From positions 714,947 to 778,946 of the forward strand of contig NC_006681.1 of NCBI RefSeq assembly GCF_000091045.1: a DNA stretch of 64,000 bases. The letters run 5' to 3'. Below, one piece after another: positions 1-12,039 of this stretch. The position numbers and the translations under genes were made by a program. The DNA is from Cryptococcus deneoformans JEC21 (taxonomy: Eukaryota > Basidiomycota > Tremellomycetes > Tremellales > Cryptococcaceae). The stretch's first letter is position 1. The number at the start of each line of letters is the position of its first letter. The notes beneath the pieces were generated by a model. The model did not search any database. It saw only the letters and a program-made list of their open reading frames with translations, and was not told the DNA's origin.

Positions 1-11
1 AACTATATAAA

Positions 12-734
12 ATGCCCCAACATCTCGTGTCCCCGGAAGAGGTGGGTGCTTTCCTACAGTCACTGGCATGAAGTTGACTGGCCACAGTTCCTCACCAAAC
101 TCGGCCAATGTTTCTCTGACCCGTCTTCGTCAAGTTCCGTTTGGCTCACTCACAAGAGGTGTATGTCTTCGCATCCTGGTATAACTATACGCTGACTGTT
201 ATGTCATAGTAACATACTCGGATGATGCGGATGTGCAGATGAACGACGAAGAAAGAGAGAACAACAGTGAAGGACCGGAACACGAGGTGCTGATAAGGTG
301 TACTCAAGGAAACAACAAGTTTTCCGCTCGAGTAAGCAATTTTGCCCTGTAAAGCATCCATCAGGTTACTGAATATTTGCAGATTCCCGCCTCATCCCTC
401 CCGTCATTCCACGCCGCCTATGGTTCCCTTCTCAAAACATCCATGGCACCCCTCATGCGAAAACGAGACAAGAAAAAGGAGAAGGCTCGGGCGGAAGCAT
501 TGACAAAGAAGAGGAAGGAGCTTTATGTCGAGGTTGTGATTGGGAATGAGGGAAAGAGGGGTAAGGGGAGAAGACAAAGGGTAAGTGGAATTCAAAATTC
601 ATATACAAGGGCCTATATGCTAATGTTGTGTGATCCAATAGCAAAGAAAGATTGCGGCGCAGAAGAAGAAAGAGACCGAAAGGGAAAAGCTGGAAATTAG
701 GCAAGCTCAGCAAAAGGCTAGTGGGGATCTATAG
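12..734 (+). CDS. SRP14: Signal recognition particle 14 kDa subunit (SRP14)
   Basis: Five exons: 12-41, 88-160, 210-331, 383-580 and 642-734, giving about 171 aa. SRP14 pairs with SRP9 to form the SRP Alu domain, which slows elongation while ribosomes are targeted to the ER. The start reads MPQHLVSPEEFLTKLGQCFS, which matches the SRP14 N-terminus (EQFLTEL). SVWLTHKR fits the first beta strand (SVYITLKK). Near residues 75-105, PSFHAAYGSLLKTSM followed by KKRDKKKEK-like basic residues matches the family's FQxAYxxLLRxxMDxLKKRDKK signature. The C-terminus is a long basic and acidic tail (RKIAAQKKKETEREK). An acidic insert (NDEERENNSEGPEHE) lengthens the loop between strands. The second donor was set at 161, because using 159 puts a stop in frame. 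The gene is convergent with the GH115 gene, 136 bp away. Confidence 0.9.
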
Positions 735-870
735 AAGGCAAGTCACATGGGCAAAGATCGTTCATAAGGCTGACTTTTTCTTAGTATCTATGCACCGTGA
801 TTCAATCATTTCACCGCGTTCCATAACTGTATTCCTGTTATACACTTCGCTAAAACTGACAAAACCTAGT

Positions 871-3800
871 TCACACACGCTTACTTTCAGGCGGACCCAG
901 GTAGCTATACCCCCTTTCTCTGATCCCGCCCATATCCACCCAAATTCTCTCCACCACCACACCCGTCGTCAATCCCCAGATCGTCACAGTATGCCTCCCG
1001 GCCTCCCAGTCGTCCTTGGTTACCTCCATTGTCACATTTCTAATCTCACTACTAACCACTTCCATCCAATCTTTAGGTACGGACCCCACTTCTCCAGAAT
1101 TTCGATCTGAACCGCTTTCTCCAAGGCCTTTTATTGGCACGGGATGGATTTCTCTGGGTGGAAGATCATCTAACTGAAGTCCAAAAGCTAGTTCTTCACC
1201 GATGAGGAAATTCAGAGTTGGGCCAACTTGGACAGTTATCTCCACTTTGCCATTTCCGTCCACGCTATCGCCATGTGTCCAAAAATCATACTCGAGCTTG
1301 GGACCTTTACCTAGAGTGAAGTTTTGGGTAGTGACAGGGAACATTTCCAGACCAGAAAGGGTACGCCCATAGCCTTCGAGTTCCTCAAAGGCGTATCCTT
1401 CTTCCGACGTATTTCGCGTATAGTGGACAGCTTCGATAACGACATACCCATCGCCCTGGACGTGGCCGCGGAATGAGGATGGCGGCGAAGGAGGTATGAT
1501 GATGGGGACACTGACGGTGACGTTGGTTCTATCGGCAGCACTAAACTCAATATGCCCTTCTTTCTCCACCCGTTCGCCCTTTGTACTAGCTGGGACCTTG
1601 TCCCAATCCACCGATACCCAAACCCTCTCATCCCCCGAACCATCCCACACAGTCTTCCCCTTCCTCGGCTCCACTGTCAACCAATCCACATCCACCTCCA
1701 TCTTCCAACTCACGTTCTTTGGTCCTCCAGCACCAATATCGATCCATCGACTCTGTTCGCCCCATGGATCCATGGGTAAAAGTGTCGGGTCCGGGCATTT
1801 GTAACCCCTCTCACAATTTCTGACGTTATCTCCCGGCCAAGCGCCAAGGGAATTCTCGACAGTGAGGCGGACGTAGCCAATTTGGCCGGGTAAGTCCCGC
1901 TCTTTAAGCGGGATACCAGGTCGGGAGGGCTGGAAGGGATTGACGAGATGGATGGGCGGAAGGGAATCTCGGATGGGCTCGAGGTTGGTGTAGTAGTTGA
2001 TGTGGGTTTGGTCCCACATGCTGAAGAACGCGTCAGTCCTGAAAAAGTTGGGCCAACGGGAAAGGTGAAAAAAAAAGGATTACACTTACTGGTCCCATTT
2101 ACGGTTCAGCAAGGAATGGAAGGTCTCAGTGATGTTGGCATCCTGGTAGAATGCTTCAATCGCCTCGTGTGCAAATACGTTGGCAGCCGTCTTCGCCTGG
2201 AAAGCATAAAGTTCTGATCGGGCAACTAATCACAATCACAAATCAGACTTTTCCGAATAAACACCGTTTTCGGACGTGAAAGATGACCGACCTGCAATGT
2301 GTAGTTTGTTCAAGTTCTCTTGAGCCGCGCAAAGCATGTACACGAGCTGGAAGAATGCTGGCTGGGTTTCTTTGGGTAACTGGTCGTATACCATACCAGC
2401 ACGAGTAGTGAGATCTTGCCATTCAGTAAGCACTCGCTCAGCCCTTATGGTGTACCGCCTTGTAAGTATACCGCCTCGCTTAAAATATTCGGTTTTAAGA
2501 TGGACTTACTCGCGATAGTTGGAGAGTGACCACGATTTGCTGTTAACCAGCTCCGCTTTATTCCTTGACGCGTAAAGCTACATTTATTAACCAGCTGTCT
2601 CTTATGGAAACACTAACTGTGGACTCACAGAGTACTTCCCCATAATATCCCCTACTTCTTCTTTCCATTCATCTCCAAATTCTCTCCCCGCCCACTCTCT
2701 CAACCACCTCTTCCAGCTGTTCCTTTCCCACCTATCAAAGTCCCATGCGAGATCTAAGAACCATTCAGTAGGCATTTCGAGAGGTTTCAAGGTTCCGATA
2801 TTAAGAATCCAGATTTGAGTGGTGTTGAAAGAGCGGGCAATGTTCATTTGGTCCCAGGCTATTTTAAAGTAAATATAACGGCCCCAAAGGGAGAAAAAGG
2901 GCTATTTACTTTTGGCAGGATTGACGGTATTTATCCATTTGTAATCTCTGGGAAAACCGACGTCTAGAAATCAGGGGTCAGACCTTGTTAATGTCGTCTT
3001 ATGCAAGGCAATAGGCAGAAAACCTCACAGTCAACGTGGTAATAGATCCCAGCACCAGCCTTATGGCCCTGACGTTCTGGAGGGAGGACGGACATGATGT
3101 TGCCGTAATTGTCGTCGGCAAAGAGAACGGTGACTAGAAAACATTGTGAGTTATCGAGGTATTTTGGACAGGATGGAGGCAGCAGAAACATACCATCGTC
3201 TGGAACTTCGAGCTTCACAGTAACTAAGTCAGCAATTCCAAAATGGTTACTGGACGATGGTAAGGACACACTCCGTTTTTGTAATATCCAGCAACCTCCT
3301 TGTACATGCACCACATCTGGCTCACACCACTTCCCTCCAGATCGTCCGTATCATAAACCTCTTTCAAGATATCCTGCTGGACCTTAGTGATGTCTGGTCG
3401 AAATCAGCTCAAGGCTGGGGGGGGGGAATTATATCATAATGGGAAGACTTACTCTGGACCAACTCATTGCTAGCATCAGTCAGAGGCTCATCTCCATCTC
3501 CTCTCATCCCCATCGTGAAAAGAGTTTCGACGCCCTTAGCTCTCTCAGCCCCGTACCGCCAAAAATCTTTTAGGACATCTTTATTTGTCCAGTCCCAAGG
3601 ACCTTTACCAAACACATCCCATTCAGGCTTATTACGGGACATGGGTTCATGATGTGAAGTTCCCATAACGATGCCCATCTTGTTGGCAAGGATTTGGTTC
3701 GGACCTGGAATAGCAGGCCGGGGGAGACCGTTGGTAATGTCGAGACCATCGACAGAGAACTTGGAAGCCCACACTAATTTCTTTGTTAGTTGGTCATCAT

Positions 3801-4702
3801 GGCAAAAATACGAGTTCAAACTCACTAGCAGGCCAAAAATAGTTTGCCTTCAATCTTAGCATCATTTCGAACCAAAGCTCATACATCTCTACCTGGAACG
3901 CTGGCTCCCAAGGGTCCCTATTCCACTTCTCAGCTGCCCAGCCCCAAAGAGCGGGGTGTTCATCGTTGATGAAAAGACCTCTGTACTTGACAGTGGGCTC
4001 GCCATGAGAGAGTGACATATTCTTGAGGATGGCGATGGTAGAGTGATGGGGGATGGGAACGTCAGACCAGAAGTAGAAGGGGGAGATACCCATTTGTTCT
4101 GAGAGAGTGTAGAGCGCATAAATCGTACCTCGTCGATCGGAACCAGTGATGACAAGTCCCTCCTCTAAACCCCCGAGTGGGGAGGCTTCCCAGCTAATAT
4201 CAAAGCTTTCCCACTTCCCCTTCAAATGATCTCTTTTAGAGTCGGTCTTGAGACCGCGGATAATTTCACTCTCCACGCTACCAACAATAACAGCTCGATG
4301 AACATCGTCTGGCAAAGTATCGTTGTAGAGATCAGGTCGCTGACCGGTGACCTTGTAGATATCTTCTGCGAATGTTTGAGCAGCAACATGGATGGACTGG
4401 TCGTCTTCAGATGATAGTAGAAGAGATGAAGCAAAGTGGTGATGGTTTGAAGCTAGAACGAAGTAATCATCACCCGCGCCATTGACGGAGGAAGCTTGAT
4501 TCAGTCGATCATCTGTCGCGATAAAAGTTGTCTGTTCTTGGTGTTTGGCGTGATCTGAAGGACCTAGCCAAATATAACCCTCTCCAGACAGTTGTGATAG
4601 ATTTGGAAAGGCCACAATCTTGTCATCGCCTAGTGCATGGACGAGGCCGAACAACGGGATCGAAACCAGCGTTACATAGAGCGCGGTCTTGGCCGATAAC
4701 AT
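871..4702 (-). CDS. Secreted GH115 alpha-1,2-glucuronidase
   Basis: A multi-exon gene of roughly 1,000 aa with about nine introns. It starts at 4702 with a signal peptide (MLSAKTALYVTLVSIPLFG) and stops at 871. GH115 enzymes remove (4-O-methyl)glucuronic acid from xylan side chains outside the cell. Family hallmarks in order are: GSDRRGTIYALYTLSEQMG, then SPFYFWSDVP; KYRGLFINDEHPAL; LRLKANYFWPAMW, which is restored by splicing across 3774-3825; TMGMRGDGDEPL; YYHVD near the middle; ARSFNTTQIWILNIG; and a C-terminal beta-rich domain from about 2019 to 871 (WDQTHINYY onward). Length and domain order are normal for the family. The first exon is by far the longest (4702-3826) and the rest are separated by introns of about 50 nt. 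Exon borders between about 3825 and 2019 are approximate. The neighbours give no pathway context. Confidence 0.9.
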
Positions 4703-5978
4703 CTTAATGGTCAGCGGGCCGTTGTGCTTGCTTGAAGTCTAGAATACAGGATCAGCACCATGTTCGGCCCTTATTTATACATATATCATGGGAGAACCTT
4801 GCATATGGCCAACATGACAGACGGAGAGTAGATCGCCCGATAATCTTAGTAATTGTCCTGTGACTGTTGGCTTCCGGTCGCCGGTCGCCGGTGGAGGTGG
4901 AGGTGTCTTCTCTTGAGTCAAGCATACTTACGTAAACACGAATGCTGAGCTAGCTCTAACCTCTAAGCCCTTTTTATTAAAATATCTGTCCGGTATGAGA
5001 ACGAGCGAGATGTACGCAGGGAACAACGAGAGATGTTACGTAGATGAACCCGAATGTACGGCTGAAAACAGCCTTATTGACCCTTCAAACCATTGCAGAA
5101 CGCTACGGCGGATGTCAAGCACAAGTAATCTTAGGACTGTTGTTGCATGGGCCTCTCATTGATAATGAGTGACCGACTATGGGGGCGTACGATTCGAACA
5201 CCGAACGACCGACGTAGTATTCGGCAGAAGGCATTGATGAGTGAGTCGTGGCATGCCATCATCTCTCGTTATACGACTACTCCTTCGATAGTGGTCCCGA
5301 TCTGTGTCTGTGACATGCAACAGCTCATATCTTTATTACATATATAGTCAACAATGGGCAAAAGCAGTAACCCAAACGGACGACGGAGACTGAAAGTTCT
5401 CCCATTCCTGAATGATTGCTTAAAGAAGTCCCTTTCAAACATCCATATGACTTCACTCGGCCCGCTGTTGAACGTCATGCTGACAGATTCGATAATGAGG
5501 CGGCCGTGCGGTAGTCGGATGCAGCATACTTCTCCATACTCCGCTAGGCCTCGGAGGCTTTATCCGTCCGACGTTACAGCAGATAGGCGCAAAGATGATT
5601 TTTCGCCGCGTAAGCCTCCTCCAGATCTTCAGTTGTGTTGAATTGTTTAATTTTCGAAATCCTCTATGTGAGATAAGCATTGTTTATCAGGCGTGTACGG
5701 GGGTCAAACTTGTGTATACAATCAAAACATCGTACCACGTGTCTCAAACCCAAAAGCGGATGCCAGGGTCCTACAGTTACGATCATTATAAGACATTCAT
5801 TCCGACTAATCTACATGAAAAATCGTTCCAGTGATGAAAGAGCTCTGTAAAAGATTATCACTGTACTATGCTAGAGCAAATCCAGATAAACGCCTACAGC
5901 GAATTTGAGATAGTAATAACACAAGATGAGTATATGAGATACACTGATGAACCGGAAAAAAAAAAGAAAAGAATATGC
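4703..5978. other. Intergenic, no gene seen
   Basis: This 1.3 kb holds the upstream region of the GH115 gene and the downstream region of the VTT gene. A short direct GC-rich repeat (ggtcgccggtcgccggtgg) lies near 4876-4895, with purine-rich GGAGGT repeats after it. I found no open frame that splices into a recognisable protein. Confidence 0.5.
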
Positions 5979-8343
5979 TTATTGTTGCGTCACACTCCTC
6001 ACAGCCCCCCTCACTCCTCCAACCACACTCCTTACGCCACCGACGACAATCCTTCCACTCTGCCTCACCGCTATCCGTCCAAAACTGAGAAGGTCAAATA
6101 TGCGAGGCGTGGGGGTGAACTTGGCCAAACTCTGGGAGAGTGGTGACATGGGTTGGTTATCGAGCCCTGAAAGACGGAGGGTGTTGATCTTGGGATTGAG
6201 AGGTCTAGATGAAGAGGCAGAGGATGAAGTAGGCAGTTCCGAAAGCTCGAATGACGAAGTGGAGCGGGGAGTGGGTGATGGGGAAGCTGGTGATCGGCGT
6301 TTAAGGATGACAGGTAAGAGAGTCAAACCCGAAAGGAAGACAAGTTTGGTGATCAACACCGGGTCTCTCAACAGACTCGTCAAACTCTCCCCAGTCATCT
6401 CCCCCGGTGCTGCAGAGATAGCCGAGTTGGGCACCTTGAGCCTCGACAAGATATTCCCGACACTAGCAGTGACATAACTCCAACTCGCACTTCCCGCTGC
6501 GGTCGTGAGCCAAAATACTTTCCAGTCAACGCCTACTACACCACACGCAACGTTCATACCACTCCAAGGAACAAAGCCCATCGCACGCATGACCAGCAGC
6601 CTTCGCCAGATGGTAGATGCTTCAGTAGGACCGCCAATAGCTTGTGCAGAAGGGTCGGAAGATGCTTGAATAGGGGTGATCGTTTCATTGAGTGTTGGTT
6701 CAACAGAATCTGGAGCGGGGATAGACTCGGGAGCGAGAGCGGCCCGAACGAGGGCAAGAGGTTTAGGGAAGAGGACGGCGATAAGAGGGGCGAGCGGGCG
6801 GGAGAGGAGGTAAGCACCAAGAGAGCCGGACGCGGTGATAATCGTCAAAAGACCAAGGGCCGGCATGGGTTCCAAGAGAGATCCAACCAGAATGTTCTGA
6901 AAATGGATAAGCAACAAATCTTCACTCGACTTCGCAAGGTGAAAACTCACCAAGACGACAGCTCCAGGGACACTCCAGGCATGCTTCCAGCATCCAACAA
7001 AGGTCAATACTCCAACTGTATGCCACCATCCATAACTGCTGGAAGCCATGTAACCTCGAATCTCAGCCGACAGCAGTTGGACATCGGTAGTCGATTGAGG
7101 AATGTGCTTCAGCGTGGTGCTGTCGAGACTGTCAGCCAAAGGTCCTTATGGATCGATTAAGACAGCACACTCACATGGGCATCCCCTGGATCAGCCAAAT
7201 CACAATTCCAAGCGTCACCACAAAAGTCAATGCCAATACTCCAACAATCCAGCCCAAATCTCTCAGCACTTCGCTCAATTTGCCATTCCCACCCCCACTT
7301 CCCATGACCTTGCTCCAAACAGCAGACAACAATCCATTCCCGTTATCACCTTCCAATCCGGATCGTCTACGAAATGCCCTGCGTAGTTTGCCACGTTTTG
7401 GTTCGTCTCGAGACAGCGATTGTGTGGAGAGTGTCGGGGTGGGGAGAGAGTCTGATGGCAAGGCAGAGGCAAAGGACGAGAATTCGGATTGTTCGGGAGG
7501 GGTAGGTGGTAAAGTAAAGTAGCTAACGCTGCTTTCCTCCGTTTCGTCTTCGGAACCGTTCAGACCTTTTTCGGAATCAACATCGGAAGGTTCATGTCGA
7601 GCATATGAATGATGTGAAAAGGAAGAAGGTCGAACATAATTGAACAGTTGCACAATGCCTGATTCGGTGTAGTTGTAAGCCGACGACAGGAAACCGGAAG
7701 ATCTTTCATGTGAGGCCCCTTCGACATGTGAACTAGGACTAGCAGGTCCAGGGGACCATGGACGAGGTGGAGGGGGTTGTTGGGTAAATGAACTGGGTGG
7801 CATCGAAGGGCGAATAGGGTTGGAAGTGTAAGTGGAGTGCTCAGTCAGGCCTTGGGTCTGAGGAACGACCACACTGGTAGACGTTGACCTCGCTCTCACT
7901 TCAGATCTTTGCTGCTGCTGCAACAGTTGGGATTGCTGAGGCTCTTCCTTTGACATCAATTTGCCTCGCAACCCTTCGTCCTCTTCGTCTTCGTCACCTC
8001 GAGTAGCACGCTTAAACAAACTCGGCGTCGATGTTCGCCTCTTAAGCATATTCTTTTTATCCGCCTCGGGACTGTCCATAACACCATTGCCGGTGTTGGA
8101 ATTTGGCGTATTGACAAAAGAGATTTGATTGTGCGTTTGAGGCGTGTAGTATTTCGAAGGAGTGACAACTACACTCGGCCGAACAGATGACACCGATTTG
8201 GAAGCTCGGCGGCCGTGTGCTGACGGAAGAAGAGTACCCGGCGGAGGACGATATGAATCTTGACCGTACTCTCCCCGGACATCTTCTGCAGAATTTTCGC
8301 GTGACATGACGGGCGGAAGAGGGGGAGTGTAGATGTTGGTCAT
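5979..8343 (-). CDS. VTT-domain (SNARE-associated/TVP38-TMEM41 family) membrane protein
   Basis: Three coding exons: 8343-7175, 7128-6951 and 6896-5979, with introns 7129-7174 and 6897-6950. The product is about 750 aa. The first 350 or so residues are low complexity (Ser, Pro, Gln-rich, Arg/Ser stretches) and look disordered. A clear membrane span follows (VGVLALTFVVTLGIVIWLI). The second half carries a VTT-like core: WKHAWSVPGAVVL-NILVGSL, a Gly-rich span (ITASGSLGAYLLS), then LLVMRAMGFVPWSGMNVACG, matching the family's R-x-x-P-x-x-N-x-x-G pattern. Relatives act in ER and Golgi lipid scrambling, autophagy and vesicle traffic; the exact role here is unknown. The start at 8343 (MTNIYTPPL) is the conservative choice. 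An upstream in-frame ATG at 8616 would add 91 residues with a hydrophobic stretch, but that DNA is AT-rich and resembles a leader. Confidence 0.75.
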
Positions 8344-10140
8344 GGTCGATGTCCTCGACCTGAGCTTTTTTGGCCGAGGGAAGGTGGAAGAGGAGGGGGA
8401 AGTGGCGGCCAAGGAGCTTGTCGATTGCTCGGGCGTTCTAGGTGCAGTGAGGCTGTAGATGTAGACCGATATCGATGAACATGTATGAATTGACAGTTGA
8501 CAAATAAAATATAATTCGGGCAAGTGTAAGATGCGTATTATCAAAAGCGGATAAAGGAGTGCCGATAAGGGGAAGCGGATGTCGTAAAACCAGTGTAATA
8601 GTGTATTACGGGGCATGGGCGCAGGGGAAGGAAAACGTGGAGTCAAAGGAGATCAGCATTTCCCATGCATGCAGATCACACACGACAAAGAGACAAATGT
8701 ACTCACCCTTCACCTACGGGCGACGTAGATGGCTTCCAACCATTTGAAGCGGAAGGCATTGCGAGCAGGATACTATATAGGATCTATATACGATGAATCT
8801 AATGTTGTACTGTGAAGGTCGGCGGCTGCGTATGCCGAGGTGACACGTATATCGCGAGCAAGGGTGAAGCCGGACGGAGGGCAGTCGCCGTTCAGTTAAG
8901 AGTTGATGCTAATTGTGCACTCTCTGACAAGCCTACACGGTGAAGATGGACAAGAGGCTGTTCGTGTGTTGTATGGGCAAAGCCAGGAGCAAATTAGTGG
9001 AGAACAAGAAGCCATCCCCATAAAAGCGGCCGACGAATGGGCGGCTGCTGCATATGAAAAAGCTGCCATCGGCCACGGGCACGGGGAAACGAGCAAACGA
9101 GATGTTGAACCACACAACGGCCAAAAAATTCCCGAACAGGAGATTTCATGACAAACAGTTTCATTGCGGCCGCCGCTGCCGACGCTCTGACAGCATGACG
9201 TGTACCTTGCTTGCGGTTTCTTTTGTTGTTGTTGCTTCTAAGGAGGAGAGGGGAGCTGCAAATTCAGAGCATAGGTTTGGCATGCATCGTTACGCGACAC
9301 GTCTAAGAACGATGCCTCCTCAACATTATTTTAGACGCAATACAGAGAAGACATCTAGAGGACTTTGTAAAGAAAGTAAGACAGTAGTATATAGGTGCAT
9401 TCAGGTCAAAGCGGATGCCAAGGCGCGGCGAGGGTGTAGAGAGCGGACAGAACCCTTGCACAACCGATGACTTGTTGAAGTAGATGACAGAATTTTTGAT
9501 AACCCCTCATGATCAAGTCTTTATAGACTGTATGCGCCGCCTATCGCATTATTTCGAACTTAACGCTCCAAACGAAGTATATAATACATGAGGTCTCTTT
9601 GTCAAGTTTATTTAGCGGTATACCGTAAACACAGCGTCATAGCCTCGTTGTTCCTCCCCAAAATAAAAGAGCCGCTGCACTGCTGTTTGTCATGTGTTTC
9701 GTTTGTGCTAAATACACCGCTTGTCATTTTTTCTACTGCGCTAACAACAACCCCTCATCCGTTTATCTTCGTTGCGGATATCTGGCGCCTCCGATCTTCA
9801 ATCAATTATTGGATAGTAGTCATATTCATAGCTATGGACGCCACATACAATATGATTCATTCCGCCCCGCTAAGCAAAAGTGCTTACAACTATGCAATTT
9901 CTAGTACAAATAATGTCACTATACTTTCTTCAAAAATAATTACCGGTAAAGATGCTAAAGAGACCGAGAAATAAAGAAACACCGTGGTTCAGTAAACGAA
10001 AGAAAATGCGATGTACAAGCCCTTGTTTGATGCTGAGATGTATACAACTGATGATTGGTATGCGCTGTGCGAAAAAACCTGAAACCTGGTATCGAAGATG
10101 GCTGGGTATAGCTCAAGAAGAAAGAGATCAAAACATTGCC
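8344..10140. other. Intergenic, no gene seen
   Basis: This 1.8 kb lies between the VTT gene start and the Ecl1-like gene stop, both on the minus strand. It contains AT-rich promoter-like DNA (an ATATTTTATTT run near 8497-8510 on the minus strand and a CTATATAGGATCTATATACG stretch near 8772). An open frame of 128 codons (9588-9974, +) shows no recognisable family and I do not call it. Confidence 0.45.
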
Positions 10141-12039
10141 CTACTGGAAGTAGAACAGTCCCTTGGGGTTCCTATCCACCTTTCCTGGAATCTCATACGT
10201 CTTCACGCCCTTGGCCTGGTCCCAGTTGAACCCGATCCTCCTTGGCACGCTCTGCGAGCTGGGCACTGGGACGATTTTGTCGTCCGAAACTTTCAAGCCG
10301 CCGATATCAGGGAAAGCTGCGGATGTAGCAGCGCGAAGGGGCATATGACGCGAAGACGGGGTGTGAGAACCGTAGGCGGTGGAATTGGATGTTGATAATT
10401 GGGCAGAGGAGCGAGGGATAAGAACACCTTGGGGATGATACCTATCGGGTGGCAAAGAACACGCCGGTCCTTGACTTCTTTTCACCGTAGTCTGCCTCTC
10501 GACACCTGCCGGCACAACATACGTGATCTTCCAGTTACTCCCTTCCCTCTCCAAGTTCTGCCTCGGGGTGTTCTCAGACGGACCGGAAGAGATGTCTCGC
10601 CTGCGTCGAGGCACAGCAACAGGAGTAGAGTCGGTACACGCATTGGCACCGGCACCGGACCGACGGTGTATTCTCTCGTTGTGCGCCTGCACTTCCACCT
10701 TTCCAAAGCTATCCCATGTCGGCTCGCTCTTCCTGGCCTTGATAGTCCCTCCCACAGGGCGTGTGATACTGGAGGTGCTATCTGTTCTCGAGGCGGCCAT
10801 CGGAGGAGAAACGGATGAGGGCACAACAGTACCATCAGGATAAACAAAGCCGCGTTGAGTATAGCTGCTAGGAGTGTTGTTAGAGCTTCGAACTGAAAAA
10901 GCTGAAGCATAAGAATGCAAGAGACCGAGAGTGTGCGAAGGAGCAGAGCCGAGATCGACAGGAAGAGCGGTGGAGCGGTAAGAGGATGATGAGCCGACAA
11001 GTGATGTGTGGCTCATGTTAGATCGTGGGATAGGTCGAACAGGAATTGGAGCAGAGCGCTCAGCACTGCCAGAAGGACGTCGTTCTTTGTTTGATACACA
11101 ACCATGCAAGGGAGTCATCGCCCTCAACTTTCCTCCACCACTTGATGATTGTCCCAGTTCAGCCTCTTGATGCCACAAGCTCGTCAAGCTCTCAGTGCTA
11201 GGAGCAGGACGACGTACAGCGGGCTGCATCGAGCTTCGCCTCTGCCTCTCAATCTCGTTCCACGTCCGATCAGAATCCTCTTTGGAGAATCGAAAGTAAT
11301 CCATGATCTTGGGAGCAGATGACGAAGTGTTGTGGTCACGTGTCAAACCGGCAGAGTTCGAAGTTGATGATTCGGTATCACTACCAGAGACAAACAATGG
11401 CGATGGGGGAGCATTGGGGCTTTTACCTTGGTCGGTGACGGGAACATTTTCGTCAGGAGAGAAGAAAGTGTTGGAGAAGTCAAAGGACATGGTGCGCGCG
11501 AGGTCCTTGTAAACCTCTGTTGACCTGCCAGCATCCGTCTCCATACATTCTCGGCTGCAGTAGATCGCGGATTTAAAAGGTGGACTGCTGGATAATGGAG
11601 GGGATTTCTTGGATTGAGGAGATTCTGATGGAGATACAACGCCTTCGTTAGTCTCTGTTCGAGTGAGACATTGACCTTTCGCAGCGTTGGTAACGGCTGT
11701 ACGCGCAGCGGAATTCGGATTCCGCTTGAGCGGTGGACGAATCACTTTGCCATTAGCATTTCGCGTAGTTGTTGTCCCATCGGGGTTCTTGACCTGCCAT
11801 CGAGGTTAGTTATACGCCTCTTGTTGTTAACTCAAGACACCCACCCTGATAGTTCCACCAGCCATCTTCTTCTTGGACTTCTTCTCACCCTCCTTCCCCT
11901 TCTCGCTAGCCTCTATTTGCACTATCCGCTTGTCACACACTATACAATACACCTCAAAAGGCGCTTCTTCTGCTTGAGCGCTCAAGTGTGTCGCCCTCGC
12001 CGGAGGATGGGCGATAAGAAATGGGTCTAAGACAGACAT
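10141..12039 (-). CDS. Ecl1-family (life-span regulatory factor) zinc-binding protein, expanded
   Basis: Two exons, 12039-11845 and 11793-10141, with a 51 nt intron (11794-11844). The product is about 615 aa. Near residues 29-34, YCIVCDKR supplies a C-x2-C pair, and IYCSRECMETD about 115 residues later supplies the C-x3-C pair typical of the fungal Ecl1 family. In fission yeast the short Ecl1-3 proteins promote chronological life span and respond to nutrient limitation. Here the zinc pairs are separated by a basic, Ser/Pro-rich insert. They are followed by more than 450 residues of low-complexity Ser/Arg/Pro sequence with scattered phosphorylatable motifs, ending NPKGLFYFQ. A second in-frame ATG at 12093 would add 18 residues. 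A regulatory role is inference from the family. Confidence 0.7.

Noticed and set aside
5165..5205. tRNA-like 3' end on the minus strand (TGTTCGAATCG followed by CGCCCCC)
   Set aside because: No matching 5' acceptor strand (GGGGGCG), D-arm or anticodon arm is found in the upstream 75-120 bases, so no cloverleaf can be drawn.
8344..8616. Upstream start for the VTT protein adding a hydrophobic segment
   Set aside because: The DNA resembles an AT-rich leader with a TATA-like run and the added residues do not match the family; kept only as an alternative.
9588..9974. 128-codon open frame on the plus strand
   Set aside because: AT-rich, no family similarity, and it lies in the terminator and promoter region between two minus-strand genes.
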